Positions 25,161-34,007 are shown, counted from the stretch's first letter. The stretch is 58,800 nucleotides of DNA from Planctomycetales bacterium 71-10 (GCA_001898385.1 MKTT01000120.1:28982-87781), one strand, 5' to 3'. Notes: generated by a model not told the origin, from the letters alone. Program-made: numbers and translations.

Positions 25161-27164
25161 ATGGAAGACTTGATGCGCGTGGCCCTGACGAACGCCCTCG
25201 CGGCCGCCGCCCTCGCCGCGGCCGTCGCGGGGCTGTCCCTGGCGCTGGCGCGACGGCCCGCCGTCGTGCACGCCCTCTGGATCCTCGTCCTGCTGAAGCT
25301 GGTGACGCCGCCGCTGTTCGAGGTCTCCGTCGGCCGGTTCGAGGTCGCGGGGCCCGCGGCCGAGGTCGCGGCGTTCGTCCCGGCGGAGGAGGCCGATTTC
25401 GAGGGCCTGGAGTGGGCGTGGGCCGACTCGCCCGAGGTCGTGACGCTCGCCCTCGCGATCGATCCGGCCGAGGCAGAGGGGCCGGAGCCCTGGCCGATCG
25501 ACGCCGCGACGGCGTGGAAGCTGCTCGGCGGCGCGTGGCTGGCGGGCTCGCTGGCGACGGCCGCCCTGGCGGGGTTCCGGATCGTCCGGTTCCAGCGCCG
25601 GCTGCGCGACGCCTCGCCGGCCGGCTACGCGGTCGAGGACGAGGTCGCCGAGCTGTCGGCCGAGATGGGCCTGCGGCGGCCCCCGCTGGTCGACTTCATC
25701 GACGCCCGCACCACGCCGATGCTCTGGGGCCTGGGCGTGCGGCCCCGGCTGATCCTGCCCCGGATGCTCTGGAAGGGGCTGGACTCTCGCCGTCGGACGC
25801 TCCTGTTGACGCATGAGCTGGCCCACCTGAAGCGCGGGGACCACCTGCTGCGGTTCTTCGAACTGGCGGTGACGGTCCTGTACTGGTGGCTCCCGGTCGT
25901 TTGGTGGGCCCGCAAGGCCCTCCGCGACGTCGAGGAGCAATGCTGCGACGCGTGGGTCGTCTGGATGTTCCCCGACGACGCCCGCGCCTACGCCGAGACC
26001 CTGCTGGACACGGTCGATTTCCTGAACCCGGGCGCCGAGCCGGCCCCGCTCCTGGCGAGCGGATTCGGCAAGGTCCACCACCTGAGAAAGAGGCTGACGA
26101 TGGTCATGAAGGGCACGACCCCGCGGACGTTGGGATGGAAGGGCTCGCTGGGCGCCATAACGCTGGCCGGCGCCCTGCTGCCGATCGCCCCCACCTGGGC
26201 CCAGAAGGCCCCCGAGGGCGACGAGGCCGTCGCCGTCACGGTCGCCTCGGATGCGGCCTCGATCGCGGCCGACGTCGCCACGGTCACGTCCGACGCGGTC
26301 TCGCTCTCGGGCGACGTCGCGATCACCGAGGCGGCCCCGGCCGACGTGGTGACCTTCGCCGCCGTCGCCCGCGACGGCGAGACGGTCAGTCTCGCCGGCG
26401 ACTCCGAGGTCGCCGCGAGCGGGGGGGCCGTCACCGTGGTCGCGGTCGCCGACGACGAGAAGGGCAAGGACAAGGACGAGGGCGACAAGAAGAAGGACAA
26501 GGTCCGCGAGGAGATCCGGTTCCAGTTCCGCGGCGCGCCCGATCAGGCCCGGGAGGGGATCAAGAAGGCCGTCGAGGAGTTGAAGGGCAAGATCCAGGAT
26601 CTGGAGTCCAAGGATTCCAAGGAGGAAGGGGCCGAGATCCAGATCAAGGCCCTCAAGTCCGCCCTGGAAGCCCTGGAGAAGATGGCGTCCAAGGGGCAGG
26701 ATTTCGACGTCAAGTTCGCGCCGGGCGACGAGAAGAACCGCCTTCACGTCTTCGGGCCGGGACAGATCACGAGCCGCATGAACCCCAACGACCCCAAGTT
26801 CGTCGAGGCCCAGAAGCAGGTCAAGGAACTCCAGAACGTCGTGGCCGAGAAGCAGAACGTCCTGGCCGAGAAGCAGAAGGAGCTGGTCGAGGCCGAGAAA
26901 AAGCTGGTCGAGGCTGCAAGAAACCTGGCCAAGCTCCGCGGCGACGTCTTCAAGGTCTCGCCCGACGTGAACGCCAGGGTGGCCGAGATCCGCAGCCTCC
27001 AGTTGATGAAGGAACTCCCCCGCGTCGCCGAAGGCCGCGCGATCATCCGGACGCCGGGCAACTCCGAGGAGAAGGCCCGGATCGACGTCCTGGAGCAGAA
27101 GCTCGACAAGGTGCTCCAGCAGCTCGAGGGCCTGAAGAAGCCCGAGGCCGAAGAGAAGAAGTGA
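25161..27164 (+). CDS. M56-family membrane metalloprotease (BlaR1/MecR1-like) with coiled-coil C terminus
   Basis: A 667-aa protein. Two or three N-terminal membrane helices (residues 8-55) and another near 120-140 lead to the peptidase M56 domain with the zinc site HELAH at 218-222 (LLTHELAHLKRGDHL) and a later helix pair (TVLYWWLPVVWW then ARKALRDVEEQCCDAW). A further hydrophobic segment near 330-350 (WKGSLGAITLAGALLPIAPTW) precedes about 300 residues that are first Ala/Val/Asp-rich, then strongly charged coiled coil (EKQNVLAEKQKELVEAEKKL). No penicillin-binding SxxK/SxN/KTG sensor domain is present, unlike classical BlaR1, so the signal is not obviously a beta-lactam. It is in an operon with the BlaI-type repressor. 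Confidence 0.88.
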   Translation: MEDLMRVALTNALAAAALAAAVAGLSLALARRPAVVHALWILVLLKLVTPPLFEVSVGRFEVAGPAAEVAAFVPAEEADFEGLEWAWADSPEVVTLALAIDPAEAEGPEPWPIDAATAWKLLGGAWLAGSLATAALAGFRIVRFQRRLRDASPAGYAVEDEVAELSAEMGLRRPPLVDFIDARTTPMLWGLGVRPRLILPRMLWKGLDSRRRTLLLTHELAHLKRGDHLLRFFELAVTVLYWWLPVVWWARKALRDVEEQCCDAWVVWMFPDDARAYAETLLDTVDFLNPGAEPAPLLASGFGKVHHLRKRLTMVMKGTTPRTLGWKGSLGAITLAGALLPIAPTWAQKAPEGDEAVAVTVASDAASIAADVATVTSDAVSLSGDVAITEAAPADVVTFAAVARDGETVSLAGDSEVAASGGAVTVVAVADDEKGKDKDEGDKKKDKVREEIRFQFRGAPDQAREGIKKAVEELKGKIQDLESKDSKEEGAEIQIKALKSALEALEKMASKGQDFDVKFAPGDEKNRLHVFGPGQITSRMNPNDPKFVEAQKQVKELQNVVAEKQNVLAEKQKELVEAEKKLVEAARNLAKLRGDVFKVSPDVNARVAEIRSLQLMKELPRVAEGRAIIRTPGNSEEKARIDVLEQKLDKVLQQLEGLKKPEAEEKK

Positions 27165-27317
27165 CGCGATCGCGGCGACCCGATCGCCCGATCCACCCCC
27201 TCGCGACGCGGCCGGGACCAACCCCGCCGCGTCGCGTCGTTTCCTTGACGGCGAGAGCGGCCGCCGCTACGATCCGCGCGAGCGATCCGGAAGGGCGTCG
27301 CTTCGGGAGATGCTGGC

Positions 27318-28457
27318 GTGGACGACCGAATCGACGCCCTGTTGCACGAAACGTGCAGGGCCGTCCCAGGGCCGGTGAAGCGGCAAGGCGGTTGGGTCTG
27401 GAGCGAGGCCGGAGTCGTCCTGTCCCGGACGAAGGCCGGCCGAGCGTTGCTGGCCCTGGGGGCCGCGGATCGGCGCGAGATTGTCGTCCGACTGCTGAAG
27501 CGTGCGATCGGCCTGGAACGCCGGTTCGGCGCGTCGACCGCCGTCGTGGGTGCCGAGGAGCCGGACGACGACGGTTGCGACGGGGCCGAATGGAGGCGGC
27601 GGCGGACGATCGTCGTGCTCGCCTTGAATGGCATGCTGAAGGTGCAGCCGACGGCCGACGACGAGGTCCTCGGCTTGATGGCGACGTGGCTCGTCGGTGC
27701 CGAGCACTTCTCGCCGACCTGGTACCCCTTCGACGAGATCGTCGCGGCCTTCGAGGCCCGATTCGCGGCGGGGGCGACGCCGGCCGCGGAGGTCGTGGCC
27801 GCCGCAGTTTCGTTGGGCGGCCGATTTCACGCCACCGGCCGGGACGACTGGCGTCGGCTCGGCAATCGGCTGGCGAGTTTGGTCGGCGGCGCGCCCGACG
27901 TCAGGCTCGCCATCGATCGGGCCTGGGCCGTGGCGATCCGATCCGAACTCGATGCCATGCCCGCCGACCATCGCGACGCCTGGCTGAGATTGCTCACGTT
28001 CTGCCAGGATTCACGAGCCGCGAAGCCGACTTCTCCGTGGATCAAGACCGCCCGAGTCTTGCTGAACGCCGTCGGCCGCGGGCCGTTCCGGGAGGCGTTC
28101 GCTCGCTGGCTCCCGCAGTTCGAGGCGCTACCCGACGAGCTTGGATCGTCGCGGTTCGAATCGCTGCCCGATCATCCGTGCGACATCGATCTGTGGAAAC
28201 GCCTGGCCTGGGTCGTAGGAATGGAAGGCGATCCCAGGACGGCACGACTCCTGAGCAGGCTGGCCCTGGCGTCCTATCGCAGGCTCTCTGGAATCGGCCC
28301 GCGCTCGGCCGCCGTGGGGAATGCGGCCCTGATCGCCCTGGCCTCGATGCCGTGCATCGAAGCGACTGCGGAGATCGAGAGCTTTGCGAAGCAAGTGGAA
28401 TTCCAAAAGGGTCGCGATCAGGCTGCCAAAATCCTCTCGGCGCGCCGGTCATGCTGA
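27318..28457 (+). CDS. Helical-repeat protein, DUF4132-like segment
   Basis: A 379-aa soluble protein of unknown function, starting with GTG at 27318. It is alpha-helical throughout, with repeating hydrophobic patterns and Arg/Trp-rich stretches (DDWRRLGNRLASLVGG, PWIKTARVLLNAVGRGPFRE). The C terminus (GIGPRSAAVGNAALIALASM, then EIESFAKQVEFQKGRDQAAK) resembles the end of the helical part of DUF4132-type proteins. No catalytic motif is visible. Codon choice is less extreme in G+C than in the neighbouring operon, hinting at a different history. It ends 27 bp before tRNA-Arg on the opposite strand. Confidence 0.65.
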   Translation: MDDRIDALLHETCRAVPGPVKRQGGWVWSEAGVVLSRTKAGRALLALGAADRREIVVRLLKRAIGLERRFGASTAVVGAEEPDDDGCDGAEWRRRRTIVVLALNGMLKVQPTADDEVLGLMATWLVGAEHFSPTWYPFDEIVAAFEARFAAGATPAAEVVAAAVSLGGRFHATGRDDWRRLGNRLASLVGGAPDVRLAIDRAWAVAIRSELDAMPADHRDAWLRLLTFCQDSRAAKPTSPWIKTARVLLNAVGRGPFREAFARWLPQFEALPDELGSSRFESLPDHPCDIDLWKRLAWVVGMEGDPRTARLLSRLALASYRRLSGIGPRSAAVGNAALIALASMPCIEATAEIESFAKQVEFQKGRDQAAKILSARRSC

Positions 28458-28484
28458 CGCAGGGCCATCGGGTCGGGGGAAGAA

Positions 28485-28557
28485 TGCCCTCGGCAGGATT
28501 CGAACCTGCAACCTTCTGATTCGAAGTCAGTGACTCTATCCGTTGAGCTACGAGGGC
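28485..28557 (-). tRNA. tRNA-Arg (anticodon TCG)
   Basis: 73 nt. The 7-bp acceptor stem GCCCTCG/CGAGGGC, D-arm (TAGCTCAACGGATAGAG), anticodon loop CTTCGAA giving anticodon TCG, and T-arm GCAGGTTCGAATCCTGC are all present, with discriminator A. The 3' CCA is not encoded. One A-A mismatch closes the anticodon stem. Confidence 0.95.
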
Positions 28558-28619
28558 CTGGGGACAAAGTATAGCGAGCGGCGGGGGCGTGGCAACAGGT
28601 GCGGCGGGGAATCGGGGGG

Positions 28620-29201
28620 TCATCCCGCCCTGGGGGACGACTGGCCGGCGCGTCGCATCCGCTTGCGGGCCCGGGCGAGGATCGGGCCGACGGAGTTCTC
28701 GGAGATGCCGAGCTGTTTGCCGATCTGGCGGTAGTTCATGTATTTGAGGTGGTACAGGCGGACGACCTCGGCCTCCTTCTCGGGGAGTTCGTCCAGGATC
28801 CGCTCGACCTCCTCGGCGGTGGCGATGGCCTCGGCCTCGCCGGAGAGGTCGCCGACGATCTCGCGGTGGGCGCTGGCGTGGCCCAGCTCGGCCTCGCGCT
28901 GGCGACGGATGATCTCCTTGACGCAGATCCGACGGGCGATGACCGTGAGGTAGGTCGGCAGCGAGCTGAGGCCCTTGTAGCGCCGCAGCACCTCGTAATC
29001 GTCGTCCACGACGGCCAGCAGGACCTCCGCCGCGATGTCCTCCGTGTCGGCCTCGCTGAGCAGCCGGCTCCGCGAGTGCGCGACGTGGTGGATGACGTGG
29101 TAGATCAGGCCGACGTAGCGATCGACGAAGTCGTTCCAGGCGCCCGGCTCCTTCCCCAGGCACCGGTCGATGAGCCCACGATCAAGGTCGCTCAGGGGCA
29201 C
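28620..29201 (-). CDS. Sigma-70-family (ECF-like) RNA polymerase sigma factor
   Basis: A 193-aa sigma factor with region 2 (WNDFVDRYVGLIYHVIHHVA then TEDIAAEVLLAVVDDDYEVL, RRYKGLSSLPTYLTVIARRI) and region 4 (LDELPEKEAEVVRLYHLKYM, YRQIGKQLGISENSVGPILA then RARKRMR), the last being a helix-turn-helix. Regions 1 and 3 are missing, as in ECF factors. No anti-sigma factor is adjacent: the next upstream gene is a cysteine hydrolase. Its own promoter is well placed about 80 nt upstream. The target regulon is unknown. Confidence 0.9.
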   Translation of the reverse strand: MPLSDLDRGLIDRCLGKEPGAWNDFVDRYVGLIYHVIHHVAHSRSRLLSEADTEDIAAEVLLAVVDDDYEVLRRYKGLSSLPTYLTVIARRICVKEIIRRQREAELGHASAHREIVGDLSGEAEAIATAEEVERILDELPEKEAEVVRLYHLKYMNYRQIGKQLGISENSVGPILARARKRMRRAGQSSPRAG

Positions 29202-29279
29202 GGGGACGCCTCCTCAGGGAGAAGCAGGCCCTCGACGGGACGGACGCGCAAACTCATGGACGGGCGAGCTATCGGTACA

Positions 29280-29307
29280 ATTGTAGCACAACCCCCGCGT
29301 TCGGCAA
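29280..29307 (-). promoter_or_regulatory. Promoter of the sigma-factor gene
   Basis: On the minus strand TTGCCG (29302-29307) and TACAAT (29280-29285) are separated by 16 bp, matching 4/6 and 5/6 of the sigma-70 hexamers. The A+T-rich -10 stands out from the G+C-rich surroundings. The predicted start of transcription is about 70 nt upstream of the ATG at 29201. Confidence 0.55.
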
Positions 29308-29353
29308 TCGGCCCCGGCGCGGGTTTCCCGGGCGAGTTTGACGGTCCCGACGC

Positions 29354-29890
29354 TCAGAGCCGGCCGAGCCAGGTCGACGCGGGGATCACCTCGCTGAGGA
29401 ACTGCTGCTGCGCGCACAGGATGGAACGCTGCAACTCCTCGGCCGTGACGCGCCCGGCGGGGTTCTCCAGGTCGAGCGTCCCGGTGGCGTCGCTGAGGAA
29501 TTCGGGCTTGAACCCCAGGTGGGCCGCCTGCCGGGCGGTGGTGTCGCAGCACATGTGGGTCATGTAGCCGGCGATCGTCACGGTGTCGACGCCCCGGGCG
29601 CGGAGCCACGCCTCCAGCTCGGTCCCGGTGAAGCTCCCCGGCATCGCCTTCTGGACCAGCAGGTCGCGAGGCCGGGCGGCGACCTCCGGGTGCAACTCCC
29701 AGGCCGGCGTCCCCTTGCGGAAGATCGGCCCCTGGTCCGCCCCGTGCTGGATCACGACGACCGGGACCTTCCCCTCGGCCGCGTCCATGACCTCCAAAAT
29801 GCGGCCCAGGTGCCCGGCCGGGTGGGTGATCGGCAGGGCGCCGGTGAAATACTCGTTCTGGACGTCGATGACGAGGAGGGCGCGGGACAT
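29354..29890 (-). CDS. Isochorismatase-like cysteine hydrolase
   Basis: A 178-aa soluble enzyme of the isochorismatase/nicotinamidase fold. The catalytic triad is visible: Asp9 in LLVIDVQNEYF, Lys81 in LVQKAMPGSF and Cys114 in GYMTHMCCDTTARQAAHLG. Length is typical. The Shine-Dalgarno GGAG lies about 8 nt upstream of the ATG. Members hydrolyse amides or vinyl ethers such as nicotinamide, isochorismate or carbamates; the substrate is not predictable here. It follows the serine hydrolase gene by 74 bp on the same strand. Confidence 0.9.
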   Translation of the reverse strand: MSRALLVIDVQNEYFTGALPITHPAGHLGRILEVMDAAEGKVPVVVIQHGADQGPIFRKGTPAWELHPEVAARPRDLLVQKAMPGSFTGTELEAWLRARGVDTVTIAGYMTHMCCDTTARQAAHLGFKPEFLSDATGTLDLENPAGRVTAEELQRSILCAQQQFLSEVIPASTWLGRL

Positions 29891-29964
29891 CGGGTGGCTC
29901 CGGGGGAGGGGGAGTCGCGACGGTCGCGGACGCCTCGATTGTACCCGATGCGTCCGACCCCGGC

Positions 29965-31380
29965 TCACTCCTCGGGCTGGATCCTCACGCCTCGGATCTT
30001 GCCGGCCTGGTCCAGGACGTAGGAGGCGCGGAGCGTGGCGTTGTCGAAGGCCGCCCGGTACTTGAGGCTGCGGCCGTCGTCGGAGTCCTTCCGCTCGATG
30101 AGCTGGAAGGTCTTGAGGGCCCCCAGGGCGGCGATCATCGGCTTGCTCTCGTTGATGCGGGGGACGAGGACCTTGCCGGCCTCCTCGGTGAACAGGGCGG
30201 GGTCGACCTCGCCCTTGGCGGCTCCGTCGAACAGGCTGCGGAGCCGGCCGGTGGTCTCCGGGTCGGCGTCGGCGATCGCCTCGGCCGGCCCGTCGGCCAG
30301 GTCGGGGAGGAAGAGGACGGCGATCCCCCGGGCCATGCCTCCGGCGTGGCCCCCTTCCAGGTTGGTGAGCACGACCACGGAGAGCTTGTCGTCGGGGAAC
30401 CGCAGGATCTGGGTGGAGAACCCCGGGATGCCGCCGCCGTGGGCGACGGTGCGATGGCCGTTCGTCTCCACGACCTGCCAGCCCAGGCCGTAGTCGGCCG
30501 CGCCGCCGCCGTTCAGCTTCGCGGGGGTCCACATCGCGTCGAGGGTCGCCCGGTCGAGCAACGTCGCCGCCGAGAGGGTCGCGTCCCACTTCGCCATGTC
30601 GGCGACCGAGGAGACCAGCGCCCCGGCCGAGAACGGCTGCGTGGGACTGACGTACTCGCCGTTCACCAGGGTTTCGCCGTCGCGGGCGTAGCCTCGGGCC
30701 CGACCGGGGATGATCGCCTTGAGGTCGTTGACGCGGGTGCGCGCCATGCCGAGCGGCCGGAAGATCCGCTCGGCCATGAACTCGGCGTAGGGCCTGCCGG
30801 ACGCCTCCTCGATGAGCAGGCCGAGCAGGAAATAGCCGGTGTTGCTGTACTGCCAACGCTCGCCCGGAGGGAACTCCAGCGGCTCCTTCGCCATCAGGTC
30901 GAGGATCTCGCGCGGGGCGAAGTCCCGGCGGGCCATCGTGTGAAAGTCCTTGACGGACGTGTAACTCTTGATGCCCGACGTGTGGGTGAGGAGCTGGCGG
31001 ACCGTGACGACCTTCCAGGCTTCGGGCAGGTCCTTGAGCCGATCGCCGATCCTGTCGTCGAGGCTCAGCTTGCCGTCCTTGACCAGCATCATGACGGCAC
31101 CCGCGGTGAAGGTCTTGGTCACGGAGGCCAGTTGATAGACGGTCTCGGCGGTGGCCGGGACGTCCTGCTCCGCGTCCGCCAGGCCGTACCCCTTCGCCAG
31201 CACGACCTTGCCGTCCCGCACCACGGCGACCGAGACGCCGGGGACGTGCTTCTTCTCCATCGCCCCCCGGACGTAGGCGTCGACCGCCTCGATCCGCGAG
31301 ACGTCGGAGGGGTCCGGGACCGCCTGCGCCGAGGCCGTCGCGGCCAGGGCGAGGAGCAGGGGGGCGAGCGTCGCTTTCAT
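29965..31380 (-). CDS. Secreted serine hydrolase, beta-lactamase class C / penicillin-binding-like
   Basis: A 471-aa exported protein with signal peptide MKATLAPLLLALAATASAQA. The class C-type active site is complete: Ser86-x-x-Lys89 (ASVTKTF), the YxN motif (WQYSNTGYFLLG) and HGGG (VAHGGGIPGFST) in place of KTG. A C-terminal domain of about 100 residues (GRLRSLFDGAAKGEVDPALF to the end) looks like a cystatin- or lipocalin-like add-on seen in many such hydrolases. These enzymes are usually esterases or peptidases rather than true beta-lactamases. It is 3.6 kb from the BlaI-type operon, and no shared operator was seen. Confidence 0.9.
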   Translation of the reverse strand: MKATLAPLLLALAATASAQAVPDPSDVSRIEAVDAYVRGAMEKKHVPGVSVAVVRDGKVVLAKGYGLADAEQDVPATAETVYQLASVTKTFTAGAVMMLVKDGKLSLDDRIGDRLKDLPEAWKVVTVRQLLTHTSGIKSYTSVKDFHTMARRDFAPREILDLMAKEPLEFPPGERWQYSNTGYFLLGLLIEEASGRPYAEFMAERIFRPLGMARTRVNDLKAIIPGRARGYARDGETLVNGEYVSPTQPFSAGALVSSVADMAKWDATLSAATLLDRATLDAMWTPAKLNGGGAADYGLGWQVVETNGHRTVAHGGGIPGFSTQILRFPDDKLSVVVLTNLEGGHAGGMARGIAVLFLPDLADGPAEAIADADPETTGRLRSLFDGAAKGEVDPALFTEEAGKVLVPRINESKPMIAALGALKTFQLIERKDSDDGRSLKYRAAFDNATLRASYVLDQAGKIRGVRIQPEE

Positions 31381-31660
31381 CGCGGGGCGATCCTCGTTCG
31401 GGGAGACTTCGAGGCCGGCCGTCGGCCCGGGACGGTGGCTATTCGTGGCAGGTCGGCGGATATTGCACGGGACGCGGCGGAACCGATCGCGTCGATAGGA
31501 GGATGGCCGGTGGATGGCTTCATTCGTCGCGGAGTGGGAGGCGTTGCGGGATGTAAATTGTTTTGTGAAAATGGGATATGTCGGAAGTTCGTCGCTTCGT
31601 TCGTCGAAGGCGATATGTTTTTCCTGACCGTCCCGGATTTTGGGGCGGGCGACGACCGAC

Positions 31661-31990
31661 GTCCCCTCTCCCGCCGGCTGAAGGTCGTCGGACCTCGGGA
31701 CGACCACGGCCATCGAACCCTTCTCCCCTTGAGGGAGGAGGTGGCCCGAAGGGCCGGATGAGGGGGCGCGCGACCGATGGCCGTGGGATGTCCAGGTCTT
31801 CGCGAGCCGGGATCGGCATCGAAGTCCGTCGCCGGTCGACCCCTCATCCGGCCTTCGGCCACCTCCTCCCTCAAGGGGAGAAGGCCGTCGTCGTCGGCTC
31901 GCTCATGGAACGCGCGCCGACATGCCCTCCGCGCCCCGGCGACCCTCACCCGACGCTGTGCGGCCGCCCTCTCCCGGCGGGAGAGGGGAC
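31661..31990. repeat. Palindromic intergenic repeat, copy B (outer element, interrupted)
   Basis: The outer arms begin GTCCCCTCTCCCGCCGG (31661) and end GGCGGGAGAGGGGAC (31990), with the family's CATGCCCTCCGCGCCCCGGC then GACCCTCACCC on the right. The left arm is eroded after about 17 bp. Between them sits a complete second element (31718-31884). Confidence 0.8.
31718..31884. repeat. Palindromic repeat nested inside copy B
   Basis: A 167-bp inverted repeat with arms of about 45-49 bp. The left arm carries CTCCCCTTGAGGGAGGAGG, GGCCCGAAGGGCC and GGATGAGGGG; the right arm is its complement CCCCTCATCCGGCCTTCGGC then CACCTCCTCCCTCAAGGGGAG. It resembles the other copies but with a different outer palindrome, so it is a subfamily variant inserted in, or duplicated next to, the outer element. 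Confidence 0.85.
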
Positions 31991-32237
31991 GATCCCGACG
32001 TCCCGACTCGATAGGGAAAGCCATCGGGACGCCCGCCCCAAACTCCGGGACGGCCAGGTTTTTCCCACACCGTCCCGGATTTGGGGGCGCCCTGACGCGA
32101 ACGGCCTGGGAAAGGTCGTCAGACGTGAAGGAGCCTGGGACGGGTGGCGCGGCCTCGCCGCCCATCGGACCTCGTCGCGCCGCTCGGTTCGGCGAGGGGC
32201 CCGGCGAGCGGTAGCATTCTGGCTCCCGGTTGCTGCG

Positions 32238-32305
32238 GCCGTATTGTCAAGGAACGACGGTCCGCTCCATAAGATCCACCAGGACCTCCTCGCGATTTCA
32301 GGAAT
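32238..32305. repeat. Short dispersed repeat R2, copy 1
   Basis: Shares with 38795-38860 the ordered blocks GCCG-A/T-TTGTCAA, GAAC, CGGTC, TAAG-TCC and G-ATTTCAGGA at nearly the same spacing, with diverged sequence between them. Both copies lie 60-250 bp from a palindromic repeat. Confidence 0.5.
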
Positions 32306-32392
32306 CGCCGCGGAATTGCGAGAATCCGCCCGGTCGACGCCGCTTGCCGACCGGGCGATCGATGCGGTAGCCTCGCTCGGGGGGCTGTTGAG

Positions 32393-33019
32393 ATGGGGCG
32401 CGACGTGCCGAGGCCGTTCCGACATCGCCCGGGGTCGCGACGGCGGCCCTGGTGGGGTCGCCTGCGGCTCGTGCTGATCCTGGCGGCGCTGGCGTTCCTC
32501 GCGTACCGCGAGTGGCGGCGGGGCGTCCCCGCGCCGAGGCACGCGCCCGCGGCCCTCACCCGGGTGGCGGTCGACCCGAAGACGGTCTGGGTCGACGACG
32601 GCGACACGATCCGGATCCGATGGCCCGACGCCCCGGCGGAGCGCGTCCGGATGCTGGGGATCGACGCGCCCGAGGTCGCCAACCGCAGGTATCCCGACCG
32701 CAAGGAACAAGACCACGGCGCGGAGGCGCAGGCGTTCGCCCGGCGCGTCGTCCTGGGGGCGAGGCGGTTGGAACTGCTGCGGGCACGCCGGCCCGACCGC
32801 TACGGCCGGACGCTCGGCTACCTGTTCGTCGACGGCCGGAACTTCTCGGCGATGGCGGTGGAGGCCCACATGGCCGAGTCGACCGTGGGGCGGTTCGGCG
32901 ACGAGGGGCTGCCCGATCAGGCCGCGGAGGTCGAGGCCGCCGCGCGCCGCGCGGGGCCGCCGCCGTTCGAGTCGCCGAAGGAGTTCCGCGACCGCGCGGC
33001 CGGCCGGGAGGCGGGGTGA
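32393..33019 (+). CDS. Membrane-anchored thermonuclease-family (SNase) nuclease
   Basis: A 208-aa protein. A very basic N terminus (RPFRHRPGSRRRPWWGRLR) precedes one transmembrane helix (LVLILAALAFLAY). The staphylococcal-nuclease fold follows with the expected active site: VDDGDTIRIRW (calcium Asp), VRMLGIDAPEVANR (Arg and Glu of the catalytic pair) and DRYGRTLGYLFVDGR (second Arg). The family degrades DNA and RNA using Ca2+; the anchor would place the domain on the outer face of the membrane. Its stop is 3 bp before the start of the HEAT-repeat gene, so they share a transcript. Confidence 0.88.
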   Translation: MGRDVPRPFRHRPGSRRRPWWGRLRLVLILAALAFLAYREWRRGVPAPRHAPAALTRVAVDPKTVWVDDGDTIRIRWPDAPAERVRMLGIDAPEVANRRYPDRKEQDHGAEAQAFARRVVLGARRLELLRARRPDRYGRTLGYLFVDGRNFSAMAVEAHMAESTVGRFGDEGLPDQAAEVEAAARRAGPPPFESPKEFRDRAAGREAG

Positions 33020-33022
33020 AGC

Positions 33023-33997
33023 ATGGCGAAGCGGGCGTCGTTCGAGGACAAGCTGGCGGCGATGCGGCGGCTCCGCGACCGGGACGGGCCGGGCCCCGGC
33101 GACGCGGCGGCCGTCCGCAAGGCGATCGCCGACCGCTCCAACTTCGTCGCCGCCGCCGCGGCCGAGGTCGCCGGCGCCTGGCGGCTCGCCGAGGCCGCGC
33201 CCGACCTGGAGGCCGCCTTCCGCCGCTTCATGGTCGACCCCGCCGAGGACGACAAGCTCTGCCGCGCCAAGATCGCCGCCGTCCAGGCGTTGGAGAAGCT
33301 GGAGCATCCCCGGCCGGAGGTCTTCGAGGAAGCCTCGCGGCACGTCCAGTTGGAGGCCGCCTGGGGCAAGCCGGTCGACACGGCCCCGCCGCTCCGGGCC
33401 GCGGGGCTGATCGGCCTGACCCGGATCGACCCGCCCGGCCTCGCCGAGACGCTGGTCGACGCCCTGTTCGACCCGTCGCACGACGTCCGCTGCACGGCCG
33501 CGAGCTGCCTGGGGGCGATCGGCTCCGACGCCGCGGCCCTGGCGCTGCGGTTCAAGTGCCGGGCGGGCGACGACCGGCCCGAGGTCGTCTCCGAGGCCCT
33601 CCGCGCCCTGCTGACGATCTCGCCCGACGGGCACATGGCGTTCGTCCGCGAGCACCTGGACTCGCCGGACGAGTCCACGGCCGAGGCCGCCGCGCTGGCG
33701 ATGGGGAACGCCCGGCTGCCTCAGGCGCTGGGGCCGTTGCTGGGGCGGTTCCGATCGGCCCGGACGACGACCCTCCGCGACATGATCCTGCTGTCCGTCG
33801 CGATGCTGCGGGCGTCGGCCGCGATCGACGCCCTGCTGGACCTGGCGGCGTCCGATTCCGACGCCGACGCCCTGGCCGCGCTGCGGGCCCTGAAGGTCCA
33901 CAAGCACGACCCGAGGCTGGTCGAGCGGCTGGCGGCCGTCGTCGCCGGGTCGGAGAGTCCCGCGGTCCGCGATCGGTTCGCGCGGGACTTCCGGTGA
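33023..33997 (+). CDS. HEAT-repeat protein
   Basis: A 324-aa cytoplasmic protein made of paired helices of about 30-40 residues, for example VRKAIADRSNFVAAAAAEVA, GWRLAEAAPDLEAAFRRFM-type units, DPSHDVRCTAASCLGAIGSD and ESTAEAAALAMGNARLPQAL. This is the pattern of HEAT/PBS-lyase-type repeats used in protein binding. No enzymatic motif is visible. It begins 3 bp after the thermonuclease stop and converges with fabF, with 10 bp between the stops. A regulatory or scaffold role for the nuclease is possible but rests only on co-transcription. Confidence 0.82.
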   Translation: MAKRASFEDKLAAMRRLRDRDGPGPGDAAAVRKAIADRSNFVAAAAAEVAGAWRLAEAAPDLEAAFRRFMVDPAEDDKLCRAKIAAVQALEKLEHPRPEVFEEASRHVQLEAAWGKPVDTAPPLRAAGLIGLTRIDPPGLAETLVDALFDPSHDVRCTAASCLGAIGSDAAALALRFKCRAGDDRPEVVSEALRALLTISPDGHMAFVREHLDSPDESTAEAAALAMGNARLPQALGPLLGRFRSARTTTLRDMILLSVAMLRASAAIDALLDLAASDSDADALAALRALKVHKHDPRLVERLAAVVAGSESPAVRDRFARDFR

Positions 33998-34007
33998 GGC
34001 GGAGAGG

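Larger units (their letters stand above)
31381..32392. other. Gene-free 1-kb repeat island
   Basis: No protein-coding signal was found between the serine hydrolase start and the thermonuclease start. The segment holds an A+T-richer stretch (about 31540-31640), the nested palindromes of copy B, a second inverted repeat near 32034-32090 built from two copies of a CCGTCCCGGATTTGGGG-type sequence in opposite orientation, and one copy of a shorter dispersed repeat (32238-32305). A related CGTCCCGGATTTTGGGGCG occurs at about 31629-31647. Confidence 0.7.

Noticed and set aside
29965..31380. Serine hydrolase as the beta-lactamase controlled by the BlaI-type repressor
   Set aside because: It lies 5 kb away on the other strand, no AGAC-N5-GTCT dyad was seen upstream of its start, and such class C-like hydrolases are usually not beta-lactamases.
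31381..32392. Possible short genes in the 1-kb repeat island
   Set aside because: All open frames there run across the palindromes and change character abruptly at the repeat arms, with no Shine-Dalgarno or conserved motif.
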